A stretch of DNA of 64,000 bases from Streptomyces antibioticus (lineage in GTDB: Bacteria > Actinomycetota > Actinomycetes > Streptomycetales > Streptomycetaceae), in assembly GCF_002019855.1 (NCBI RefSeq), contig NZ_CM007717.1, positions 5,257,798-5,321,797 on the forward strand. The letters run 5' to 3'. Numbering within the stretch: the first letter of the stretch is position 1; every line of letters begins with the position of its first letter. Of this stretch, positions 57,931 to 64,000 are shown piece after piece. A program made the position numbers and the translations under genes. Under the pieces are notes generated by a model. The model made no database searches. It was given only the letters and a program-made list of their open reading frames with translations, and had not been told where the DNA came from.

Positions 57931-58311
57931 TCAGCTCCCGAACACTTCACGAGCGGCGTGGCCGAGGACGGGGTAGATCGCCCCGAGCATCAGCACCAGC
58001 CAGAGACCTACGGCACCCCAGAGCATCTGCTTCTGGTAGCGGGGGCCCTGCGACCAGAAGTCGACGGCGATGACACGCAGGCCGTTGAGCGCGTGGAAGA
58101 GGATGGCGGCGACGAGGCCGTACTCCAGCAGCGCGACGATCGGCGTCTTGTACGTGGCCACGACCTTGTCGTAGTCCTCGGGGGAGACACGGACGAGTGC
58201 GGTGTCCAGGACGTGAACGAACAGGAAGAAGAAGATGAGGACGCCGGTGACTCGGTGAGCCACCCAGGACCACATTCCTTCCCGGCCGCGGTACAGCGTT
58301 CCAGCCGGCAC
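57931..58311 (-). CDS. sdhC: Succinate dehydrogenase cytochrome b556 subunit
   Basis: 126 residues from GTG 58311 (VPAGTLYRGREGMWSWVAHR). Three membrane helices; RVTGVLIFFFLFVHVLDTAL supplies one haem-side His and ILFHALNGLRVIAVDF another. First gene of sdhCDAB. Confidence 0.93.
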   Translation of the reverse strand: MPAGTLYRGREGMWSWVAHRVTGVLIFFFLFVHVLDTALVRVSPEDYDKVVATYKTPIVALLEYGLVAAILFHALNGLRVIAVDFWSQGPRYQKQMLWGAVGLWLVLMLGAIYPVLGHAAREVFGS

Positions 58312-58531
58312 GGAAGAACCCTCCGAAAGCGGGATTGGGGCCTGCCGGCTTCGGCGTCGGACGGGCCCGGCCGGGTACGGTCCACCGGCCCCCAGCATCG
58401 TAGCGACGCGCTGGCACCGGGCTTACGTCGGGCCTACCGGTGTGATCAAAGTGGCACGCGTATGGGTGAGTGGCGCGGCTTCCGGGAGGGTTTGCGCCGA
58501 TACACCCCGAGTGCGGGTCCGTCGTGGCTGG
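58312..58531. promoter_or_regulatory. sdhC leader and putative promoter
   Basis: 220 bp between uraD and sdhC. On the minus strand TACGAT (58402-58397) is a good -10 match, giving a leader of about 80 nt, but the -35 is weak. TTTGATCAC near 58440-58450 could be part of another promoter or a regulator site. Confidence 0.35.
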
Positions 58532-59137
58532 TCACGCCCCATGGCGGGGGTGGCGGCCGTCAGGTCGCGGCCCGGTGTCCGCGAGGAGGGTCAGCAGGCG
58601 CTGTCGGGCCAGTCGCCGCAGCTCCTCCCAGGCGATGATCCGTTCGTCGTCGGGATCGTTCGTCAATCGTGACCGGATGGCCTCGAGGGTGCGGTCGAGG
58701 GCCTCGCGGGCGGGGATGTCGCCGAGATAGATCACGAACGCGTGCCCGAAGCGGGCCTCGTAGGCCGCGTGGGCCGCGCCGAGCGCCATGTGCGCCGCCT
58801 CGTAGGCGTCGTCCGGCAGCGGCGGGAGCGTCTCGCCCGCCAGCGCCTCCGCCAGATCCGCGGAGGTCAGGTCGTACGCCGCCTCGTCGGACGCGGCGAA
58901 CAGCGCCTCCACCGTCGGGTACGGGCGGTGGTCGGCGATCCGGCGGGCCCAGCGGAGGTTGCGCAGACAGCCGAGGAGACGGTGGGTCGCCTCGTCGGCC
59001 GGGAGGGCGTTGAAGCCGTCCAGCAGCTCCGGCAGCTCCGGCAGGGAGGCCGGGGAGGTCCGGGTCTGCGCCGGTATGGCAAGCCGGCCGGTGGAACGGG
59101 AAAGGGGATGCGCAGACAGCGTGGATCCTCGCGTCAC
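58532..59137 (-). CDS. uraD: 2-oxo-4-hydroxy-4-carboxy-5-ureidoimidazoline decarboxylase-like protein
   Basis: 201 residues. PELLDGFNALPADEATHRLL, DHRPYPTVEALFAASDEAAY, ARFGHAFVIYLGD and SRLTNDPDDERIIAWEELRR fit the OHCU decarboxylase (UraD) family, which acts in ureide/uric-acid degradation. The canonical FGFPFVI motif reads FGHAFVI here, so catalytic assignment carries some doubt. No urate oxidase or transthyretin-like gene is adjacent. Confidence 0.75.
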   Translation of the reverse strand: MTRGSTLSAHPLSRSTGRLAIPAQTRTSPASLPELPELLDGFNALPADEATHRLLGCLRNLRWARRIADHRPYPTVEALFAASDEAAYDLTSADLAEALAGETLPPLPDDAYEAAHMALGAAHAAYEARFGHAFVIYLGDIPAREALDRTLEAIRSRLTNDPDDERIIAWEELRRLARQRLLTLLADTGPRPDGRHPRHGA

Positions 59138-59323
59138 GTGAGGGGTGGCAGGGGATGCGGTGAAAGGTGTGTCGACACGTTATCGAGAGTGGTCAGCATG
59201 TGTCCGACGCATGCCCGAATTTCACTCGAACGAGAGAGTTTCGGAACGTGTCGTGGACGTCCCCCTCCCGGACAGCTCCCCGCGGGCTTCCCCGGCGCGC
59301 CCCACCCCGTCGAGGGTCGTACC

Positions 59324-61000
59324 GTGGGCGGCGTGAGCAGGCACCGGCGCCGGGCGCCCCAGAGGAAACAGCAGCAGCGTGTCGCGCCGCGGGCTCTGAT
59401 AGCCGGCGGCCTGGTCGTCGCGCTCGGCCTGGGGCTGGGGCTGTACGCCGCGTCGGGCGACGACGGCGAGTCCACCGGGGCGACGGCGGGCCGCGACACG
59501 GCCCGGGGCACCGACGGCGACGGCCCCGCCGGCACCGGCCGCGCCCCGGCCACCCCGACCCCCAGCCGCTCCTACGCCCTGTCCACCGCCCCGCGCACCA
59601 TCCCCGCCGTGGGCGCCCACACCCCCGCCCGCGGCCCCGGCTGGCGCCCCGCCGCCGGACACCGCGTGGTGGTGAGCGACGGCGACCTCGCCGACGAGGG
59701 CCGGCTGATCGCGGGCGAGCTGGGCATGACGTACGCGGGGAAGAAGAGCGACGTCCGCGCCGGTGACCTGCGGCTGGCGCTGAACGACGACGCGGGCGCG
59801 AACCCGGAGTCGTACACCATGACCGTGCGCGGGGGCCGTGTCACCGTCAGCGGACCCTCGGACGCCGGGGTGTTCTACGGCACCCGCACCCTCAAGCAGG
59901 AGGTGCGCGGCGGGGGTACGGCCCCGGAGGGCGTCGTACGGGACGCGCCGGCCAAGCCGCAGCGCGGGTTCATGCTCGACATCGCCCGCAAGCACTTCAC
60001 CGCCGGGTGGATCGAGGACCGGGTGCGGGAGCTGGGGGACCTGAAGTTCAACCAGCTCGGGCTGCACTTCTCCGACGACCAGTCCTTCCGCATCGAGTCC
60101 GACAGCCACCCGGAGATCGTGGCGCCGCAGCACCTCACCAAGGCGCAGGTCAAGAAGATCGTCGCGCTGGCGGCCGAGCGGCACATCACCGTCGTACCGG
60201 AGATCGACTCGCCGGGGCACCTCGGCGCGGTGCTCGCCGCCCACCCCGCGCTCCAGTTGCGCAACGTCAACGGGGTCGCGACCCGCGGGGCGATCGACAT
60301 CTCCAAGGAGGACTCGGCGAACCTCCTCGACGACCTGCTCGACGAGTACGCCGATCTGTTCCCCGGCGCGCAGTGGCACCTCGGCGGCGACGAGTACCAG
60401 GCGCTGACCGTCGCGAACCCGTCCGCCTCCTACCCGCAGCTCGCCGCGGCCTCCCGGGCGCGGTTCGGCTCCGGGGCGGGCGTCGCCGACCTGGCGACCG
60501 GCTGGCTGAACGACCGCGCCGACACCATGCGCGCCCACGGCCGGACCATGCGCGTGTGGAACGACGGCTTCTTCCGGAACACCTCCGTGAAGCCCGCCTC
60601 CGACCTCGTGGTCGCCTACTGGACCGGCAAGGAGATCGGGGCGCGGGTGCCCACGGACTATCTGGCGGCGGGCCGCAAGGTGCTCAACTACAACGACGAG
60701 TACCTCTACTACGTGCTCGGCGAGCCGCAGACCTTCGTCTACCCCACCGGGCAGCGCATCTACGAGCAGTGGACCCCGAGGGTGCTGCGCGGCAGCACGG
60801 CGGTGCCCGCCCGCTACGACGCCCAGATCCTCGGCGGGTCCTTCGCCGTCTGGTGCGACCTCGCGAACTCCCAGACACAGGACCAGGTCGCGGCCGGCAT
60901 CCGGATGCCGCTGCGGGCGACCGCGCAGAAGCTGTGGGACGCACGGCAGCCGTCGCTGTCCTGGGCGCAGTTCACGACACTGGCGGGCCGGCTCGGCTGA
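59324..61000 (+). CDS. Secreted/membrane-anchored beta-N-acetylhexosaminidase (GH20)
   Basis: 558 residues from GTG 59324 (GAGGG seven bases upstream); GTG 59333 is an alternative. Arg-rich N-terminus, one membrane helix (ALIAGGLVVALGLGLGLYAA) and a Thr/Gly/Pro linker place the enzyme outside the cell. A GH20 N-terminal alpha/beta domain (about 100-205) precedes the barrel, which starts QRGFMLDIARKHF and contains the catalytic Asp-Glu pair in WHLGGDEYQ near 350. It removes N-acetylglucosamine from chitin or peptidoglycan fragments. Monocistronic. Confidence 0.92.
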   Translation: MGGVSRHRRRAPQRKQQQRVAPRALIAGGLVVALGLGLGLYAASGDDGESTGATAGRDTARGTDGDGPAGTGRAPATPTPSRSYALSTAPRTIPAVGAHTPARGPGWRPAAGHRVVVSDGDLADEGRLIAGELGMTYAGKKSDVRAGDLRLALNDDAGANPESYTMTVRGGRVTVSGPSDAGVFYGTRTLKQEVRGGGTAPEGVVRDAPAKPQRGFMLDIARKHFTAGWIEDRVRELGDLKFNQLGLHFSDDQSFRIESDSHPEIVAPQHLTKAQVKKIVALAAERHITVVPEIDSPGHLGAVLAAHPALQLRNVNGVATRGAIDISKEDSANLLDDLLDEYADLFPGAQWHLGGDEYQALTVANPSASYPQLAAASRARFGSGAGVADLATGWLNDRADTMRAHGRTMRVWNDGFFRNTSVKPASDLVVAYWTGKEIGARVPTDYLAAGRKVLNYNDEYLYYVLGEPQTFVYPTGQRIYEQWTPRVLRGSTAVPARYDAQILGGSFAVWCDLANSQTQDQVAAGIRMPLRATAQKLWDARQPSLSWAQFTTLAGRLG

Positions 61001-61165
61001 CGCCCCTCTCACCGCCCCCTCTCACCGCCTGTTCTCACTCTCGGTCGATCCGATCTCACGAGAACACTTGGCCGAAAATGTTCTCTGTGACAGTCTTGCC
61101 CCGTCGCGCGCAGTAAGGGGAAGTGCGGGCTCTGTAAGCGTGGAGCCTTGGCGAGGGAGACGTGG

Positions 61166-61729
61166 ATGAGCCTGGTGGAACTGATCGGTCAGGCCGACGA
61201 ACGCGGGCTGGCCGCGAGCGGGTTGGCTTGTTTGGATCGGTGCGTGCCGTTGCTCGGAGGCGACGACGAGATCCTGCGCCCGCTGTGGGCGAGCCTCGCC
61301 GAGAGCGGCGCCGGGGACTGGGGCCAGGGCCTGGCCCAGGCCCGCAACAAGCTCGGACAGGGCGACGGGGACGGTGACGACGGCGGTGACGAGGCCGCGC
61401 GGCTGGCCCGCCGGATGCTGGACGCGGCCCCGGAGGACCCGACGCCCGCCGAGGTGCGGCTGTGGGCCGACGCCTGCTCGGTCGCCTCGCTCCAGATCCA
61501 CCGGCTGCTCGACCCGGCCGAGGACGCCGTCGGCGTCGACTCCCGCCGCGAGGGCCGTACCGAGGGCATGTCACCGCTGGTCGCCGCCGAACTGCGGCGC
61601 CAGATCACCGTCCTGGAACTTCTCGCCGGCCATGGCGCGGGCGGTCTGCGCCCGGCGCTGGAGGTCTGCACGGAGGGCCGTCGCGTCCTGCGCGCGGTGG
61701 TCTCCCGCCGGGCCCGCGGCCGCGCCTGA
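61166..61729 (+). CDS. Conserved hypothetical helical protein
   Basis: 187 residues from ATG 61166 (GAGGGAG upstream). SLVELIGQADERGLAASGLA then CLDRCVPLLGGDDE opens it, a Gly/Asp linker (about 68-78) divides it, and the rest is helical (ADACSVASLQIHRLLD; ELRRQITVLELLAGHGAGGL). No signal peptide, helix-turn-helix or enzyme motif. I do not recognise a function. Confidence 0.8.
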   Translation: MSLVELIGQADERGLAASGLACLDRCVPLLGGDDEILRPLWASLAESGAGDWGQGLAQARNKLGQGDGDGDDGGDEAARLARRMLDAAPEDPTPAEVRLWADACSVASLQIHRLLDPAEDAVGVDSRREGRTEGMSPLVAAELRRQITVLELLAGHGAGGLRPALEVCTEGRRVLRAVVSRRARGRA

Positions 61730-62132
61730 GGCGGGGGTGGGCGGCGCCCGACACCGGTCGGCGGCAAGGGACTTGTGCGAGACGACCGGGGCCGCCACCC
61801 CCCACAGGAGAGGCCCCGGCCGTCGCGCGGTACGGGTCGCGCGGCGACCCGTGTTCTGTTCAGCGCCATGGGTGCGTTTTCTGTCACACCCCCGCGGGGA
61901 TTCCCGTGTCACGAGTTAGTTGCATGTTGTACGGACATGGACGCGTGGCGGTTTCAGGTCGTAACGTGCCTTTCGCGCCGAACGGGCGAGCGGCATGACC
62001 ACCGCGACGACCAGCGGTCCCGGACCGACGCCCGTCGACCGCCCATCGACCGACCATCGACAGACCTATCGACCGACTATCGACAGCGCGTCGACCGATC
62101 GTCGACCGACCTTCGACCGAGGAAACCACGAC
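61730..62132. other. Long leader/intergenic region before the ECF sigma gene
   Basis: 403 bp (to GTG 62133). From 62035 it contains eight phased TCGAC boxes. An AT-richer patch near 61900-61945 (CACGAGTTAGTTGCATGTTG) may hold the promoter. The in-frame ATG at 61995 would make the repeats coding (a 46-residue extension), which I consider less likely. Confidence 0.55.
62035..62123 (+). repeat. Eight TCGAC boxes at 11-bp spacing upstream of the ECF sigma gene
   Basis: TCGAC begins at 62035, 62046, 62057, 62069, 62080, 62091, 62102 and 62113: seven intervals, six of 11 and one of 12 bp. Consensus unit TCGACCGACCA. All boxes fall on nearly the same face of the helix. The period is not a multiple of three, which argues against protein-level selection. 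Confidence 0.9.
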
Positions 62133-62792
62133 GTGGGGGACGACGCGGAGCTGACCGCCGCGGTGCTCGCGGCACAGCACGGGGACGAGAGCGCGTTCCG
62201 TGCTGTGTACCGCACGGTGCATCCGCGCCTGCTCGGGTACGTACGCACACTGGTCGGGGATCCCGACGCCGAGGACGTCACCTCCGAGTCCTGGCTCCAG
62301 ATCGCCCGCGACCTCGACCGGTTCAGCGGTGACGCCGACCGGTTCCGCGGCTGGGCCGCCCGGATCGCCCGCAACCGCGCGCTGGACCACATCCGGATGC
62401 GCGGACGGCGCCCGGCGATCGGCGGCGACGAGACCGAACTGACCGGGCGGCCCGCCGAGTCCGACACCGCGGGCGAGGCCATCGAGGCGCTCGCCACCGG
62501 CCGCACCCTCGACCTCATCGCCCGGCTCCCGCAGGACCAGGCCGAGGCCGTCGTGCTGCGGGTGGTGATGGGCCTGGACGCCAAGAGCGCCGCGGAGACC
62601 CTCGGCAAGCGGCCCGGCGCCGTCCGCACGGCCGCGCACCGCGGTCTGAAGAAGCTCGCCGAACTCCTCGGCGACGACGCGGAGACGGCCGGCGTGCTCG
62701 ATGCCCTGCCGCCCCAGCGGGACCCGCGCTCGCGCGCGGTGACGTCCGCCACAGTGACGCATGGGCGCACGCGGACGCAGAAGGACATGTGA
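62133..62792 (+). CDS. ECF RNA polymerase sigma factor
   Basis: 219 residues from GTG 62133 (GAGGA at 62119-62123). Region 2 (about 10-80): AFRAVYRTVHPRLLGYVRTL, DAEDVTSESWLQIARDLDRF, AARIARNRALDHIRMRGRRP. Region 4 (about 115-170): LIARLPQDQAEAVVLRVVMG, DAKSAAETLGKRPGAVRTAA. The last codon overlaps the start of the next gene, a membrane protein likely to act on it as an anti-sigma factor. ATG 61995 would add a repeat-encoded extension with no homology to sigma factors. Promoter specificity is unknown. Confidence 0.88.
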   Translation: MGDDAELTAAVLAAQHGDESAFRAVYRTVHPRLLGYVRTLVGDPDAEDVTSESWLQIARDLDRFSGDADRFRGWAARIARNRALDHIRMRGRRPAIGGDETELTGRPAESDTAGEAIEALATGRTLDLIARLPQDQAEAVVLRVVMGLDAKSAAETLGKRPGAVRTAAHRGLKKLAELLGDDAETAGVLDALPPQRDPRSRAVTSATVTHGRTRTQKDM

Positions 62793-64000
62793 TGGCCGAC
62801 AAGCAGGACGGGTGGCTCGACCGCGAGACGGCGGAGCGTCTGCTGCGCGGCGCGTCGGCCGACGACGCGGTCGGCCCCACGGCCTCGAAGGTCGACCGTG
62901 ACGAGGCGGAGCAGCTCGTCCGCACCCTGGCCGCGCTGTCGTCCCTCGCGGACGCGCCCGTTCCGGACGCCGGTGAACTCCCGGGCGAGGCGGCCGCCCT
63001 GGCCGCGTTCCGCAGTGCCCGCGCCGCCGACGCACTCTGCGAGACCCCCGCCGAGCAACCTCCCGTCGCATTGCCGTACGCCACCCAAGAGGCGTACGCC
63101 GTCGACGAGTTGTCCGACCTGCGCACCGCCCGCCGTACCGCCTCCGTCGCCGTACCGCGCCCCCGGACCGCCGTCGCGCACGAGTCCGACGCCGGGCTGG
63201 TGCGGATCGGGCGGCCCCGGCCCTCGAAGGCCGCCGGACGGTCCCGCTGGAGCCGCACCGCCCGGTTCTCGGTCGCCGCCGCGCTGGCCGTCGGCCTGGC
63301 CGGCGGGGTCGCGGTCGCGGCCGGCACCGGGGTGCTGCCGGGCCCCTTCGACGGCGAGCCGGCCCCGCCCGGCGCCTCCGTCTCGGCCCCCGCGAGCCCC
63401 GAACGGCCGTCGGCCTCCCCGGAACCGGACGTCACCGCCGGCGCCACGGGCCGGGCCACGCCCGACACCCCCGGCAGCGCGGGCGGCTCGGCCGCACCCG
63501 GCGCCTCCGGCGACACCGACTCCCGCGACGACGGCACCGACGCCCGGGACGGTGAGGGCCTCCGGCGCGACGGCGCGCTCTCCTCCTGCCGCGACCTGCG
63601 GGCGGGGCGGACCCCGGACGCCGACCGCACCCGGGCCCTGGAGCGCCTGGCCGGCGGTCCGGCACGGGTACGGACGTACTGCGCGGACCTCCTCAAGAGC
63701 GTCGCGGGGAGGGGGGACGGCCGGGGGGACTCCCGTGACGGTCAGTACGGCAGGGACGGCCGGGACGGCAAGGACCGGGACACCCGGGACACCCGTGACG
63801 GCCGGAACGGCTACGAGACCCCCGGCGGCGACTCCGGCGACGGCTCCGACGGCTCCGACGGCAGCGACGGCGCATCCGGTCGCGGCGACGGGGACGACGG
63901 GGACGGGGACGGCCACCACCGGGGACACGGCGAGCGGGACGGCCGGGACGGCCGTGACGGTCACTCCCGAGGCGGCCGTGGTGGCCACGGCGGTCACCAC
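62792..64000 (+). CDS. Probable anti-sigma-type membrane protein with Gly/Asp/Arg/His-rich tail (partial)
   Basis: Open from ATG 62792 (sharing an A with the sigma stop) to the window edge, at least 403 residues. The cytoplasmic N-terminal part (about 1-160: GWLDRETAERLLRGASADDA, EAEQLVRTLAALSSLADAPV) is followed by one membrane helix (about 167-190, FSVAAALAVGLAGGVAVAAG). The outer part begins Ser/Pro/Gly-rich, has a small domain with two cysteines (SSCRDLRAGRTPDADRTRAL and TYCADLLKS, about 267-305), and then a tail of GRDGRDG, DTRDTRDG, SDGSDGSDG and RGGHGGHH repeats. No ZAS-type His-x3-Cys-x2-Cys is visible, so the anti-sigma role rests on position. Confidence 0.75.
   Translation, partial: MADKQDGWLDRETAERLLRGASADDAVGPTASKVDRDEAEQLVRTLAALSSLADAPVPDAGELPGEAAALAAFRSARAADALCETPAEQPPVALPYATQEAYAVDELSDLRTARRTASVAVPRPRTAVAHESDAGLVRIGRPRPSKAAGRSRWSRTARFSVAAALAVGLAGGVAVAAGTGVLPGPFDGEPAPPGASVSAPASPERPSASPEPDVTAGATGRATPDTPGSAGGSAAPGASGDTDSRDDGTDARDGEGLRRDGALSSCRDLRAGRTPDADRTRALERLAGGPARVRTYCADLLKSVAGRGDGRGDSRDGQYGRDGRDGKDRDTRDTRDGRNGYETPGGDSGDGSDGSDGSDGASGRGDGDDGDGDGHHRGHGERDGRDGRDGHSRGGRGGHGGHH

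Noticed and set aside
1..64000. Prophage, integrative element or insertion sequence
   Set aside because: No integrase, transposase, phage structural gene, attachment-site duplication or composition break was seen; gene content is core Streptomyces.

Overview
The window is chromosomal DNA of a Streptomyces or a very close relative. It is extremely G+C-rich, its coding strands show the usual third-position G/C bias, and GTG and TTG starts and ATGA/GTGA stop-start overlaps are common. The gene set and order (sucCD, purNH, folD, mdh, glyA, trpS, a DprE1/DprE2 block, sdhCDAB) resemble the conserved core of Streptomyces chromosomes; this is recalled and was not checked by alignment. No prophage, insertion sequence, CRISPR array, rRNA or tRNA was recognised.

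Left end (1-7.4 kb): a divergent five-gene module of unknown function. A DUF5691 protein (cut by the window edge) and a SWIM-family protein run leftward. A MoxR-type AAA+ ATPase, a DUF5682 protein and a VWA protein run rightward with 4-nt overlaps. Both halves are preceded by TTGTCAGTG elements of the RecA-independent (PafBC/RecA-NDp) DNA-damage promoter class, and the leftward one is a perfect match. The SWIM protein has lost its zinc-binding SWIM motif.

Central metabolism (7.8-29 kb): sucC-sucD; an XRE/sigma-like/membrane fusion protein; a DUF6350 membrane protein; an ECF41 sigma factor; purN-purH; a small secreted protein; a lipoprotein; a Ser/Thr kinase fused to a transglycosylase-like domain and coupled to an FHA protein; folD with a DUF3017 gene; a DUF2690 protein; a repeat-rich gene-free stretch of about 1 kb; mdh; and an MFS exporter divergent from a LysR regulator.

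Osmolyte and one-carbon genes (29-42 kb): one operon encodes betaine aldehyde dehydrogenase, a choline-dehydrogenase-like GMC enzyme and a complete quaternary-amine ABC importer. It is followed by a divergent carboxymuconolactone-decarboxylase/MocR pair around a perfect 20-bp palindrome. glyA lies behind a recognisable ZTP (pfl) riboswitch, and trpS follows.

Cell envelope and respiration (42-61 kb): dprE2-dprE1 lie divergent from a PAP2 phosphatase, a UbiA-type prenyltransferase and a GtrA protein, together a full decaprenylphosphoryl-arabinose pathway. Next come YihY/BrkB, a D,D-carboxypeptidase, a metallophosphoesterase, a TetR operon with two matching operator palindromes, a pair of TM2-domain proteins, sdhCDAB, a uraD-like gene and a secreted beta-N-acetylhexosaminidase. 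The right end (61.7-64 kb) has an ECF sigma factor preceded by eight helically phased TCGAC boxes and followed by a membrane protein with a Gly/Asp/Arg/His-rich tail that runs off the window.
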